DNA of 64,000 nt, taken from positions 62,001 to 126,000 of the forward strand of contig JALJCS010000016.1 of NCBI GenBank assembly GCA_023055355.1, in the 5' to 3' direction. The position numbers and the translations under genes were made by a program. Below the pieces are notes generated by a model. That model saw only the letters and a program-made list of their open reading frames with translations. It was not told where the DNA came from and ran no database searches. Of the stretch, positions 35,701 to 50,700 are shown piece by piece. Positions within the stretch are counted from its first letter, which is position 1; every line of letters begins with the position of its first letter. This DNA comes from Agelaius tricolor. Taxonomy: Eukaryota > Chordata > Aves > Passeriformes > Icteridae.

Positions 35701-38700
35701 GGGACACACATGTTTTTTAGAAGTTGTTATTTGTTTCAGGGCATCTGCATGCTTAAAAAACATTCCCAAAAATGCTTGAGGGTAGTTCCTTAAAAAGTTC
35801 ATTGCATATTCTTCCTCACAGCAAGTTGGGCCACTCTGCATTGTAAAGTCATGTAACTCAAACTGACACTTTGAGTTACAGTCATGTAAGTCATGTAACA
35901 CTGAGCTCCAAAGGCCTAACCAATCCAACAAAACATGTCTGAGGACAGCCAGAGTTTCTAACACTGACAGGAAATAGAAATGCTGAACAACAGAGATTTC
36001 AGACTCCTCATTAGTTTTTGGAAATCCAGACAGCTTAGATTTAGCTCTCTTCCTGGCTAAGTCTGAGTTTGCACTTTGTTGAACATATTTATAATCAGAC
36101 ACTGGAGAATTGAGATTAAACTAAATTTTAGAATGACTTTGCATCAGATCAGAAGTATCTGCCCTGTTGAGCAGTGAAATCTTGATTCAAGTGAAAAGCC
36201 TTCATCTTCTATCGACATACTTGATTCTTTTTTGATAGACTACATTAATTGATATGAAATGGGAAAAGGACAGTGAAGGGACAGATTAGCATTATCTGCA
36301 TATAAGCACTAGACTTCACATGAAAATGTGCCTCATTTTCAGGAACTGCCAAAACTGATTCAACAGCAAGAATGTGCCGTATGCTACCACATACTTGATC
36401 TCTTCCTGCAGTGCTGTTTGGAAAAGTCGCAACAACAGGTATTCCTCTCTTTGATTGGATGCATAGTTATACAGCGTGAAGATGACAGAATCCATGAATT
36501 TTGTGGATTTGTTTTGAGGCATCTGAAAAATCAGCTTGGCCAAGTAGGTTGGGTTAGTCTACAACAACAAGAAAAATTACTTAGTGTACATGTCCCCGCT
36601 GGTGCTGCTAAAAAACTAAGGTGGCTCAAAACAGTTGCTAGCTGGACTTGATTTTAAAGGTCTTTTCCAACCTTACTGCTTCTATGACAACTACAGTGCA
36701 CAAGCAAAGACTGGGATAAGACATATCACCTTCTATGACGAAAGGTTACCGAGCAGTGTAAGAAGTTGCTTACCTGAAGTAGGTAGAACAAATGCTGATA
36801 GGCTTCCAACTTTTCTCTCTTTTCTTTGCTCAATGCTTTCAAACCTCCCCTTTGTTTGTTCAGCATCATCATGTCAGAGAGCTGTTCCTTGTTCTTCTTG
36901 GTAAGTTTTTTGCTATGAGAAACAACATCCTGGAAAGAAAGAAAAGGTACAGATTTCAAACAAGAAATGCTGGAAAACAGTTGCATCTGAGAGCTAGTTC
37001 TCTTGGATGTGGAAATGCAGGGTCAAGGAATGCCTGGGGCTATAAAAGTGAAGCATTGTTTGCTATGGCAGCAGTTTCTCCAACTGGAAGTATATGTTCT
37101 GCTTTGTTCCTGACTTTGTGAATTTGTCTGAAACCCTAGAAGGGTTAGTCACTCTTGGCAGCAATTACCATCAGATCTGGTAGCATTCTGAAGACATTTG
37201 GAAATGTTTTCCTTTTTTAAACTGGGCTTACAGTTTACAAATATTGTTCCATATTCACCTAGCTCACTACCTCCACATACTCTGACAGCAATGGCACTTT
37301 TCACTGCAATCATCAGCCCAACCACTGCAGCTTCCTTCTAAGATAAATTTCACTACACCAATTGAGATTTTGCACTCAGAGAAGCCTAGTGTAATGAATT
37401 CAGGACCACATGAAAAGTTGACCAGTACTTCAGCTTGAAGAAAAGACAATGCTGTATCAGCAAGAGCCCTTTTTTTTTTTTCTTTTTTGGAAATGAATCA
37501 CACCAGCCAAGCTTAGATAGAGGGCACTTCCTTTAACCAACAACCAAGCCACACAAGCGTGTCTCCTGCCTCCAAAATTACAGAATCACCCCCTTGGCTG
37601 AAAGCTTGTAGCTTGTAAACAATGTGACTTGTTTAACCCCAAAGGAGCAACAAAAAAAGAGTCTCAAAGCCTTTCAATACAAAACCTGTTGCATTTGCTA
37701 GCTCAAGATAGTCTTGTTGCCTTTTTTACCTTCAGGACTTGTTTCTTCTCCTCCTACAGTTTTCTTTCTAGGGATACATACTAAATCAGTGGAATTAACT
37801 AAGAACATACTGGAAGTAAAAACTAAGTCAGGGGAAATGTTTTCCACTGGGTCTGAGCAACCAACATCTGAGGCCAGGAGCTCTCCATGCCAACTACCAC
37901 TGGGCTCAATTCTATGTGTAGCTAGTCTCCCAACAACACATTTCTTACCTGCAATGTAATTTTGTTTTTCACTAGCAAACCAATTTTGATGTCCATGAGA
38001 TTGAGGTCATTTTCCAGTTGCTGATTGGATCGGATCAAGGTTACAACTTCTTCACGGAGTTTCATTAGCTCAAGCTCCTCCTGAAAATCCTGGTCACTCT
38101 GATCAAGCAAGTGGACAAATTTCCGGACCACAGCCATAGGTGGATTTTCAGCATTAACTAAAAACAGGAAAGAAAATAGACAACACTAGGGGATGGCAAA
38201 CAGAAGTAAATATATGCCTTATCTATGTTTAAACAGCACATCAAGGAGTACCCAGAGTCAAATTAGTACCATCTTGTCTAACCAGCTTCAGACATTTCGA
38301 TTCTCCTGTTTTGAGAAAATTGTAAGAGAACTAAATCAAGAACAAAGTCAGTATTAGCATAGGGTAGTACACACTGTCAGAGCTAACTGCAAAGCTACAG
38401 TTCTATTTTTCAGCAGGGAAAAAAAAAAGGCAGCTAGAATAATCTTTTCCTTCAGCCTCAAGAACTACCTACACCTTGCACTTCCCTATCAACTTCATCC
38501 TGACTGCTCCTCAAAACTGTCTTGATGTTATAGATCACACAGCCAATATCATATTGGTTGACAAGGAGCTTGACATGACCCAGCAATGTGCACTTGCAGC
38601 ACAGAAAGCCAACTGCATCCTGGGCTGCCTCAAAAGCAGTGTGGTCAGGAGGTCAAGGCAGGTGATTCTCCTCCTCTACTCTACTCTAATGAAACCCCAT

Positions 38701-41700
38701 CTGAAGTACTGTGTTCAGCTCTGGGGCCTCCAATATAGTAAGAAGGATGTGGAGCTGCAGGACCGAGCCCAGAGGAGGGCTACAAAGATGATCATGGGCT
38801 AAAGCATCTCTCCTATGGAGACAGGCAGAGAAAGTTGGGGAATCTCTTCTATGAATCTATGATCACTCACAAACAGAGATTTGAGCCACAGCAGTTTTAT
38901 CCTCTTGGCAATACTTACTGAGGGTTTTGTAGTCTTCTCGGGCTTTGTTTGCTCGAATAAAGGCTTGAATTTTTACGACATCATTTATCTAGGATTTAAG
39001 AAACAAAAAAGCACTTGACATCATTCTGGAAAGAGTACCAATGTCAGGTACACAATATATTTATTTAACAAGATAGCCTCTTACGTGGTTTCTGAAATAC
39101 TGCAGACGATCTCTGTAACGTCTTCTGGCTTGATACATCCTGGTCATTGACTGAATCTATTGAAGGGTAATCAAAACACTCAGATCGAAAACTTATCTAT
39201 GAAGTTCACTACCCCAAAGGCTTACCAAAACAGTAAGCAGAGAACCTGCACTACCTTTACTACTTGGTCCTTTTGTGCACGTAGGTAATCCAAACGGGTT
39301 TGATATGCCTTCCTTTGCTTGTAGCCACGCCATTGAGACTGAAAACAAAACAGGCACATTCACTTTACTTTTCTAATTGAACAGAAGTCATTACAAATCT
39401 GAGCTTCTTTGGGTTCCTCAGCTTCCAACTGCTCTTTTGGCTAAATGAAACATGAAGGAGACACGCTTGTCTTATCAAGAGATACTGTTTGAAGCATTAA
39501 CTATTTTCCAAATGTCATCATGAGAGACTTGAAATTACACCATGAAGAGCCTGGGCCTTCTGAAGCACAATTAGGGGTCAAGGATACAGTGAAACAGTCA
39601 AATTGACAGAAACTGTTCTACATGAGGATCATGTGTTAGCTGCTGCTGCTGAGAACAATGGTGTAACAGTTTAAGCTTTCCCAGCAGATCCACTGCCATT
39701 CACACTTGGGAAGAGAAGTCAGGCAAGGGGTTGTACTACACTTAAAGGGAGATTGTGTTATTTTAATGAGCTGGGAGTGGGTGTGGAGGTTTTGTTAAAT
39801 ATACAGGCAGAGTATCTGCTACTTAGGCAGAAACAATTGGATATATACTGCTGAAATAATAAAATGGTAATAGGGTGCAAAGCAACTGTTGCATTTGCAC
39901 ATAATTCAGTTACAACATCACAGAAGAATTTTTTTGTGGCTGTCCTGTAAATGCACCTGATTTCATGCTGAATTATCCAACTATCCTCCAAATCCCTGGA
40001 CAAATTTGAAGAGAAGCAAGAATACTGAAGACCGTGTTGTTTCTCTTTAATTCATGATGAATCACAGCAGCAATGCATCTCATGGTAGTGTCACCATCAA
40101 CACATAGAACACACTTCATATTTCCTTACTCCCGAAACATTGAAACATGTAAAAAAATAACTGTTAAAGCTTCCTCAAGTAACTTTTTCTCTCTCCAATT
40201 CTATATGATTACTGGATTGATTATATATGACACCTAAAAGCAAATAATATACCAAAACTCACTGGAGAAGGAAATGTTTTTAGATAAGTTACAATATGAG
40301 GCAAAGACAATTGTGTGCTGTAACTACTTGAATTGAACAAAAACTGTTAATAAGCTTGTGTACAGAAAACAACTGCAGAGTACAAGTTCCAAATAGAATT
40401 AAAGGGTATCACTACCTGAATGCAAGTGATTGCTGGGACTTGCTTCTTCAAAAAATTCATTCTTGAGTTGAATTCCTGGCGAACAAGATACCCTCGACAG
40501 CAAGCCTGAAGTTTCATAATCAGGTTCTCATTTGCAAGCCACAACTGTTCTCGGTTGTATGCTGCAGTGACTCCAGATATGGTGCTCTGATTTAATGTTA
40601 TGATAGGAAGAGAAGCCAGAAAAAGGAAATGGAAATACAAGAAAAAGGATGTTACATCAGCTTTCCACACTGTGCTTACAAGAAACTCCAAAGTTGTCTC
40701 AAAAAACAGTGACATCACAGTCCCGTACTCTCTTAGTGACAGGATAAATTTTCATGAAATAGGACAAGGAGTAGTGACACACACAATCTGATGATGCCTA
40801 GCAAATCAAATGAGTTACTAAGCGTGTTAACATGACTATGGCATTGAAGCATTCTATCTTAGAGCTGCATTAAGGGTGGGAATGGTGAGAACGTCAACTT
40901 TTGAGAGAAGGAGCATGTGTTAATCTATTACTCTACCTGTATCTCTTCCCGTGACAGCTGAGTGTCATTTTGCACAAATTCTGCTGGTTCATCCCATCCT
41001 CCCTCTTTGGTCCGCAGGTTATGATAATAATGATAGCCTCCTCTCACCCAGTGTTTCACCCACTCACTGCCATTGCCCCCTAAGAGCAGAAACTGCAATT
41101 AGAAGTCTGAAACACTGACAAGTGTCTTACCTTTCACACATACGAATTTTACAACCAGGAAATTTCCTTTACAGATTATTCTTTCTCCAAACAAGGAAAG
41201 GAATGTTTCTGAGTCCCTAATGAACTCATATGAGAGCTACCTAAACACAACACATTGTATAAGTGGAGAACATTATACTACTCATATTCTTTTTTTAAAA
41301 AAAAAACCCTTATTTCACAAAGCATCCACAGCTGCTATCTACAACACAGGATTTTTTTCCAGGGGCTTTTTTACCTCTAGTTCCAATTCCATGTACAATA
41401 ATCTTGTGTCTATTTCACTAATAGTTAGCTACTTAAGGTGTACCTGCTGCCCTTTTCTTAACTTCGGACAATTCTTGCTGGTACGTCTCAGCACATTCTG
41501 GAGTGACTCCGTACAGCCCAACATCAGGTGAACGCAAGGCACTCAGGGTCTGGCTAACGTCACCACGATCTACTGCTTCATTAATGGCTAGAATTCCTAA
41601 GGAGACTTGGATAAAACCAGAAAGCAAGTTAGCGCAGGGGCTCAGTAGCTCACAGCAAGCACAGAATGGAAGAACAGAGCAAGGCAACATGAACACACCC

Positions 41701-44700
41701 TCATAGATGGGTTGTATGTAAGATACGCAAATTTTAAGTGTACATAAACATGAAACATAAATAAAAAACGAACTAGACAACTTGCAGTATAGAGGTCGCT
41801 TCAGTACAGAGTATCCAACCATGTGTGGAACTGCACCTGACAGCACGTAATGGTGCGCCCAAAGTCCCAGTATGGTGCTGATTTACCGCCAGAACTTTTC
41901 AACACACACAGTTACAGCTCCCCTCTGATGTCTGTTTCAGTTAACACAGTTTCTTCTGGCAGAGCCAGTCACAACTCAAAAGAGGCCTTTTCAACAACCA
42001 GAGCAGTAATTACTTAATTGTTTCTGCAGACAGAAACAACATTGTTATAAAGACTGGGATGCAACAATGGGTGGACCAGTCCACCTGCCAACTGCGTTAA
42101 GGAGCAAAGGTGAGTATCACTGACGTGTAGTACTCTTTGTATTCGAAAAACATGTGAGTGTTTGTCTGGTAATACCTAAGAGAACCAAGACAAGACAACA
42201 GTACCTCACACAAATAAAAGGTAATGCTCACCAGAAAACATCATTTCAATAGTGCATGTGAACACTCTCACTTCTAACCAATCACCCACAGACACACACA
42301 ATTAGTCGCAAATGATAAACAAATTGAAAAAGATTGGTCCAACAAGGTAACGTAGTCTAATGGTCACACGCAAAACTGGAAAAAAATGCATATCCCCCCA
42401 CAACAGAAGAAATTTAGTATTTGAAGAATCTGACATTCACTCCTCAAAAAACCACACCTGTACCAGAAGCCTGTAGGCTCTTCTGGTTTCCTTTGCCACA
42501 TGTATATGACATTTCTAGTCCCCACCTTTTCCTTAAATAACTGGTATTTGGCTGGTAGTGGGGATTAATTGCAATACTGTGCGATAATACGTACATCTCT
42601 GGGACTCCTCGGTGTCCTTGTTAGCCTTATGAATCCCATCCTGAATTTCATCTAGCCAAAGTACAGCTGTTTCATCCTGTGTATCCTGAAGAGAATACAA
42701 CGAGACAAACATACAATATCAGGAGAAAAGTATCACTATTTTTGCCAAGTAAGATAACCTATATTCAGAAACAGCCAATAGAGTAGTTTTCCATAACAGA
42801 GGGAAAAAGAAGTATTTCAGTCTTCCTAACTAACTCCAGCACAAGGACATCATGTGGATTTGTGACTGGCAGAGACTACTATGGCATTACCAAACTCAAC
42901 ACTTTCCCCGGACAAAAGAAATTCTCAGGAAACAGAACAAACAAGAAATTCTATCAGTAAGAATCACTCTAATAAGATGAGCAAACACAAGGCCAGGGAC
43001 TTAGTACCAGCTAGTCCTAAAGCCATACTAGCTAAGATACATGACTTTCCAGGAAGTTAGTCCTTCAACAGAAGGACTACAGAGAGCTGCTGATGCACAT
43101 ATGTGTGCAGAAACTAATAAACCTTTGGGCAACTAATGTCACATCAGGCTGTTCATTTCCCTGCCCACAAAACTTCACAAACCTGTACAAACGAACAAAG
43201 CAAAAAGCATCGTATGTGTTGTGGATGGGTGTACACACACAGCAGTCAAAGCCATGTTTTAAATCTTTATTTTAACAGATGGCCTGTCAAGGAGCAGTGA
43301 TCACACAGTATCCTGCATTTTGGCTGGGAAATCTAGCCAAATGAGCTAATGTTACATGCAGAAATTTGAGAGGAGGAAAGGGACAAGTGTTTTGCAAGTC
43401 CCAAAATATACATAGAGAACAATGACCCAGCAGTTGCCAAGCATAAGCTTCTCTCCACCCACTGGTCCTTCCTGTAGGTAACTACCAAAAGAAATGCTAA
43501 GATGCAACTACCATCCCTCTGACAACTTTTCTCATACAAACAGAACTCAGGAAACCTTTAGTTCTGGAAGGGAATAATAATCACAGTGCACAAAAGAACC
43601 TCTATTTACAACATTCAAGGGCTTTAAGGCCAGACTTAAAATGAACATTTCCTTATGTGCTTTCCACATTTTAACCACTGTTTTGGCAGATCTGAAACTA
43701 ACTGGCTAAATGATACTTTATTCAAGAGCTTAACATGACCTTCGCAGGCAGATTTCATCTGAAAGCCAGACAGTCCCACAAGAGTACCAGCAACAGCAAA
43801 ATTCCTGTCCAGGATGTGGGGGAGAATCATCACTCCACTGTAACTCCACTGTACTATCTATCCACAGAAGTCAAAACCACGTTGTGCTTCTCTACAGTTT
43901 TACTGCTGCAAGGCTTTCTGCAAGATACACACATTGTAACATACTATGGAGTCTACTGCTTTTTTCTTTCTCACCTCATCACATCAGAAACATGCATGAT
44001 ACAGCACTCCCCAATCAAGTGAGAACTGAACAACATCTTCAGGTGAACATTAATCCTTCTCAGCCCCAAGGTACAGAAATCACTAGTTCATAACAGTTGA
44101 TTTCAGATTGTGCTTATTTTCCCCACATTGTTACTGTATAATATGATCTTTCTATTTCTGGAATTATTCCCATGCTGCTGGGAGAAGCCCTTAATTTATC
44201 TTATGTCTAAATAAGGTAATTTCATACCAACCCAGAAGCTACCAGCACAGTCTGGCACAAGTTTTAAGTACAGGATAAAAAGATTTCATTGTTTCATTCT
44301 GACTCAGCGAGAGGAAATGCTTCAGTACAAAATGGATCCTGAGGAACATTAACCCTGTCAAGACCCTTGGGAAAGGTGCTTAATGATTTTCATCAGAATT
44401 GCATATAGTTTTCTATTGTTATCACACTGGTTTACCTTTAGTCAAAAACAAAATGTTAAACACAATCTAGACCTTAGCCTCTGTACAAAATTGTGCATTG
44501 CTACTTGAGCAATGAGCTCCACAGCAGAAAAAAGAAAACAAAACACTCTCAAGTCACTGAAAGCAGACATCTGCTACTTCTCCGTACATAGATATGGGAA
44601 AAAAAATCAGTGTCCCCTCCCTACTACCCAAAAATCACTTGCATACACACACGTGCACTCGTCATCCTTTCTTATACCTTGATGAAAGGTGTAAGATGAA

Positions 44701-47700
44701 ACTTGCTCTTCCTCTCTTCATCTTCACCTTTCAATTAGTGAAAACTGCAACTAAGTACAAGTAGGTAGAAGTCCTTGGCTAATGACAACTTCAGCTCAAA
44801 AAAGTCATAAGCTATGGAAGTGTCATCAGGTGACCAACAGCATATATATTTTGCTGGTAGCATGTATGTTGTTTCACACCTTTTTTCTAATTTATCACTT
44901 TACAGATTTTTCCACTTCCAGAAACTTTCTTTTTTGCCATATATATATAACTATAGCTAAGAGTACATTTAACACAGAACATTAGAATAAAGTACTTAAG
45001 CTTGCAGAAAACTTGCAAGCAGAAGTTCAGTACTCCTGGAATGAACATGGTCTCCTCACAAAAACAGATAATGAATATTATTTTTTCACAAAAAAGATAC
45101 ATACCTCACTTGGGACCCAAGTTTAGCTACAGCAAGCCACCATGTGCACTTAATATCCTTATACCCATCTCCACAGTTCACAGATTCACACTGCTAGCTG
45201 AAATCTCTTTCTGATTGGTTAAGATCGGTTGAAGGCATGCAGAATGCCCACCTCTCCATTGCCAATTTTGATTCTGGACTTTCAAGACCAGTAACATTAC
45301 AGTAACACTAATGCAAAGGTCTTTCAAGAGGTGCATTTAACTGCACTCACCTGCGCTTTCTCTCTCTTGGCTCGAAGTAGTGTATCTTGGTAATGCTGTG
45401 CTACCTTTGGGGCTACACCCTCCAATTTTGCTGCAGGCGTCTGTAAGGCTTGAAGAGTCTTCTTGGTGTCCCCTTCATCCAGAGCTTCATTAATAAGACC
45501 AATTGCCAAAATCCCTAGGGAGGAATGCAAAGGGGGAGGAGAAAGACAAAGTTCCATTCTTGGTTAACAATAATCACAAGCATTGCTTCAGAAGAAAAGT
45601 GCAGTTAGTCCTTCCTAAATCAAGTAACAGCTCAGAACAGCAGTATTTTTTCAACAGAAAACATTATTTACTAGCAAAGAAACCAAAGCTATTTCTCCCC
45701 TCAAAAGTAGGCATAATTCTTGAGCGCTGCAATCAAAAAAAAAAAAGTTTCAAAAGAAAAAAAAAGCACCTCAGGGAGACCACATGCAGGGACAAAACTG
45801 AATCCTCAGACACCCAGCTCAGAGCTTCTAGAAAGCCCAAATGGCCAGAGTTCACAATATTCCAAGGTTATGGCTTCTCTAGAAAAAAGTCTTCACATGA
45901 AACTAAGGCCCTGCATGGAATACCATTTAAAAATACAGTAACCTTGTATTTTAGAAAACTCTTTTATTAAGGACATATGTAGTATCAGCTGTATTATCAG
46001 AGAAGTGCATGCTATTCAAGTACAGTAAAATTTACTGTTCAGCAAAATAAAGACCTTACAGTTAGCTAAATGCAAACAGAATCTACATCTATAGCAACTG
46101 ATCCTGAAAATCATGAAATAACTCAGGTTGAGATGAATCCCAGAGTTCATCCGATTCAATTCTCTACTTAAAGAGGGATCCAGCCATGGTTTGGTTCAGT
46201 GCAGAACAAAGAACTCTTTTAGATAAAAGAAAGGAGATCAGTGAGGGAATCTCCAATTTTGGTTGTATTCAAAGATTGTGACTCTTCAGCACAAGACTCA
46301 CAAAACAGAAGTTCATTAAAAAAGTAGAACATCTTGGGGAAGAGATTACATTTGGATAGAGTAGAGATCAGGGAAAAATATATGCTGAGGACATTGCAAG
46401 AACTGCATCACTAAAACAATGGCATGGTTTCTATCAAAAAACAGATACGATAACTTAAGAAAGAACACAGAAAAAAAAATACACACATACACACACACAT
46501 ATTTATATACAACCACAAAGCTTGAGGACCTTCTCAGACTAATTTAAGTTATTCATAGAGAGAAGATAAATGCATCTTTCTATAAGGGCATATACAAAGC
46601 AGACCAAAGAATTAGGAAATTCCCCAGGAGAACAATTTACTTCATTATAGGACTTTCTGCAGCTTTTCTTACAGGACAAGGAGTGTTAAAAGAAACAGGA
46701 TGTTGGGACTACACAGACTTTTAGAATTCCACTGTAACCTCTTACACAGAAAAGATACTATAAAACTAGCACCGGTGTGTGCACCCCCAGTGCAGGTGCC
46801 CCGTTTGTGTGGTTGTAACAAATCTACTTATGTAGGACCCAAATAGGAAACACAGTGTCTATTTGGAGATGCAGAAAACAAGTTAACCAAGATAGCAAGC
46901 TTTTAATTTAAAAGTTAACCCTCTCTAGAGTATAAGCTTTGCAAGGCAAAACACAACACACCAAGTACAGAACAAGTAGCGGCAGAAGACACCAGCTTGT
47001 CTCTGTGTACAACATAAACTTTATCATCACCTCCACACTTGTGACAAATCTCTCCCACTTTATGATGCAAAGCTCCAAGCCTTGCTGAGATACTAAATAT
47101 TATAAAATTATAAATTACAAATATAGTTTCAAAGTTTGTGTCAAACCCAGGAGGTTTTCAGTATTGGTAATAAACAAAAATTAAGAACCCTTAATGAAAA
47201 CAAGAAAAAAAAAAAACCCAAAATTAAACCATACGAAACAGAACATCACAAGGGTCTACTGAAGAATAAGTTTGTTTAACTGTAGTATTTTCAAAGACTC
47301 CTCTATCTCCACTCTGGATTTTACATCAACTAATACTGTCTTAGCGCAAGAAGAATTACTCCAGTTTTCTTTTCTGATGAAGTTTTCATAATTACACTCA
47401 GACCCAGTCTTTGATCACTGCTAAAAGACCATTATTAACAGAAATAATACTGAGAAATAGAAAGTAAAAAACTTGCAGGACTAGAAGCATAGAAATTATA
47501 TTAACACTCATTCACCATTTTCAGCTTTCAACAGTAATTTTTTCCTTCATGAGTATATAATTTTCAGTACTCACACTTGAGCATTGGGTTGGAAGGGACA
47601 TTAAAGATCACCTAGCTCCAAGGCCCCTTGTCACGGGCAAGGCACACCTTCCACTAGGCCAAGAAGACTATAGACCAAGGCTGCTCCAAGTCCTGTTGAA

Positions 47701-50700
47701 CCTCGCACTGTATATGTGTGTATATACCACACCTCTTCCTTTCCCTTCAATACAGGACTACTGACCAAATGCCTGTAAGTGAGTGTAATGCATTAGTGGT
47801 GATTCCTCGAGCACACCTTTTATATGAATGCAAAGAAACCGGCTTCCATGCTCCAGGTCAATAAGCTGTCTAGGGAAACACTGAGCAGTGCGATTGCAGG
47901 GTGTAAGACACATAGTACAGTTGAAGGATTAAATTCAGAAGCACGGTCACTGTGAGAGCTCAAATATCAGTGTCCCTGCACCCAGGGAGCAGGAGTATCA
48001 CCAGTGATCTGTGTTAGACACCTGCAACTTCAGAGAGTTTTTGCACATCTTCTGATTACAGAGCTAAATTACTGGCAACTAAACCAGGGAATGAAATACT
48101 GGGAAGGTAAAAAGACCAATGCAGATTAAAAAAAAAAAAAAAAAAAAGAATAAAAGGAAGAAGAGGAAAACCTGAACAGGGAAAAAGTAGCCATCAAATA
48201 AAAGGATAAGACTTCAAGAAAAATCTCTTCTACTGAATGCAGCAAATTAGGAAGAAGGATGGAGCACACCAAGACAAGGCGACAACTAATTGAGAGATTT
48301 TGGTAATACTAGCTTAAAATTGGGGGATTGAAGCAAAATGAGAAGATTCTAGACTAATCCTAGACACTGACACCATGTTGCAGTGTGTTGTCATTTCCTG
48401 TCTCACCTATCCCATCCCCCTCAGGTATGCCAACCTTTCCCCCTCCCCCTGTGCCCTCTTGCCTGGCAGCTGTCCATTAATTTTCACCTTCCAGCAAGGC
48501 GTCGTGTGATTGGCAGATGCCCCCTAGGCCTGGGCTCATTGGTTTGTCCTGGCGTCCACATCCCCTGAGCCTTCCCCTGCTCACACCTGGTTGGCCCTCA
48601 CCTGTCCCTCCCCTCCCCCTGTCCCCGGGGCTTAAAAAGAACACGAGACCATGCGGCCGGGTCGTCTGTCTGTCTGAGGGCTGTTACCACATTCAGAGGT
48701 CTACCATGCTGCAATAAAACTCTGGATCTAAGCTCCACAGCAGAACCCGCTTCTTTTCTCTTCACCGTCGTCTGAACCTTTTCCACCAAAGGTAAACTGA
48801 GTTCCTATTTTGCCTGGACTTGTTCTGAGCGCCCAGCTGCAGCACCCAGCCAGCCAAAGGCATCTCTGGGGTGAAAAACGCCACAGCTGCCACCTTTGGT
48901 CCAGCAGCAGGGCCAGATGAAGCCAGGCAGGACACATCCCGAAACATTCGGGGCTTAATATTTAATAAAACCAGACAATGCATTTCCAATCCAAAAAGGG
49001 TAGAAATTTACACTGGAAGTATTAATAAACAGCTTTGAAATACTGACATCAATACCACAAACACAACAGACTGCCTGATCTCTCCATCAACAAAAAGTCC
49101 TGCAATTAAGACTTTCGTATAACAGAACACCAAGTCTTCTTCACAACTAAGATCTTCCTAGATATCTAATGCATAACACAACTACAAGTCAATCAATAAT
49201 TTTTGGATTGACATCTAATTTTAGCACTCCTTATAAGCTACGATCAGTCTACCATGAATTAAACAGAAAAACCTACTTTCATGTTCTTCATGCACAACTT
49301 GATTCACATGATCAACACATGATTGGATATCATTCCATGTGATAAATTCATTTCCTTCTGCACTTCTTTCAGCTTTCAGCTTCACCAAATCATCAATGTA
49401 TCTGTCAGAAAACAAAACCCAAATCCAGTAAACATGACATTGCAACAAGCTGCTCAGGGAGCACACAACCCAGCACTGAGAACTGCACACTAAGTGGGAG
49501 AGGTAACATGAGAGTTGAAATTGAAAATGGGGAGAAAGAGAAATGCTTGTGTGTGTGAAGGATATCAGCACAAATGTGAAGTAGGTTCAAACAGACAAAA
49601 TTGCCAAACAGAAAAAAGCACTGAAACGCTGAGTAAGAGTCCAGGGCAAAGAAAATGGGTGAGCTGGCGTAAGTACTACTGACAACCTAATGGTATTACA
49701 GCATGATTTTAATGTGAAATCCACGAGAAAGCACTGAAAGACCGCACAGGAATCAGACCAATAAGAAACAGTAATCGCAAGAACAAGATGCAAGAGATAG
49801 CAGAGATTAAATCCATACTGTAACAAATGATGTAGAAATCATGTAAAATTTAAGAGAAGGAACAGAAAATTCATGAAGCCACAGAGCAGATGCACCATCA
49901 AGGACAGCTACAATTCCTTGAATTACTCACCTCTGTGAGTTCTCATCCTCAATGTTTGTAAGGCCTGTGACAGGACTGCTCAGTTGTTTCCACACTGTGT
50001 TCATATCCCCTGAATCCAAAGCCCTGTTAATCAGGGCCACAGAAGACAGCATCTCTACAGCAACAGACAGTTCTGGATGGGTGAGGTGACCCTGCATACA
50101 AAGAGGACAATAAATTAATTCTATTCACTCTATACAAACTATTGCTGCACACAGAGAACAATGGAGTAGTTGTCAGAACAGACATGTAACAAGGCAAATT
50201 GACATCCTCTAAGACAAAGTAGAAAGGTGAGTATCATAAACAAAGCTAGATCACTAAGTAAGAGACTGAGGTAAAGTCTTACAAGGCCGATCAGATCAAG
50301 ATCAAAGGATTAAACCACATCAGAACAGACTGAACACCAAAGCAGTTCTGGGAAGACTCAGGACAGGTTTGTTCCAGAGAACGCATTTAGGAAAACAGAC
50401 AAGGTAGACCCAGTGACCCATGCCAACTTTCAGAAATAACAGAGAAGGTGATACTTACTTCAGGGCTCTGTTGCTGTAAGGTGGCCAGCTCCCTTTGGTA
50501 AAGATCTGCAGCAAATGTATAAACCTCTGGTAACTGGGCCTCTGGATTCATCATTTCTGCCACAGTCTTCTCAGCATCACCCATTCGAATTGCTGAATTA
50601 ATTTTGGCTACTGCTGCTAGTTCTAGTAATTCAAAGAGCATAAAAAATGAGGAAGACAAACAGCTGGGACTCCCATAATACTTACTAGCACTTTCATTTT

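Larger units (their letters stand above)
45515..49276 (-). other. IQGAP1 intron 14, longest complete intron
   Basis: About 3.8 kb between exons 15 and 14. It contains an (AC)n-like patch at about 46484-46500, a CR1 fragment near 47.6 kb, a poly-A run near 48130-48147 and the LTR at 48376-48946. Otherwise unassigned. Confidence 0.8.

Noticed and set aside
35620..36102. 160-codon minus-strand frame in intron 25
   Set aside because: It lies wholly in an intron whose flanking exons splice in perfect phase. No splice sites give a cassette exon, and no similarity was recognised.
38476..38802. 108-codon + frame as a possible host gene
   Set aside because: It is the C-terminal end of CR1 ORF2 (LMKPHLKYCVQLWG, RAQRRATKM).
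45503..45970. 155-codon + strand frame antisense to exon 15 and intron 14
   Set aside because: Lys/Ser-rich translation of A-rich intron with a poly-A run. No family similarity and opposite to the gene.
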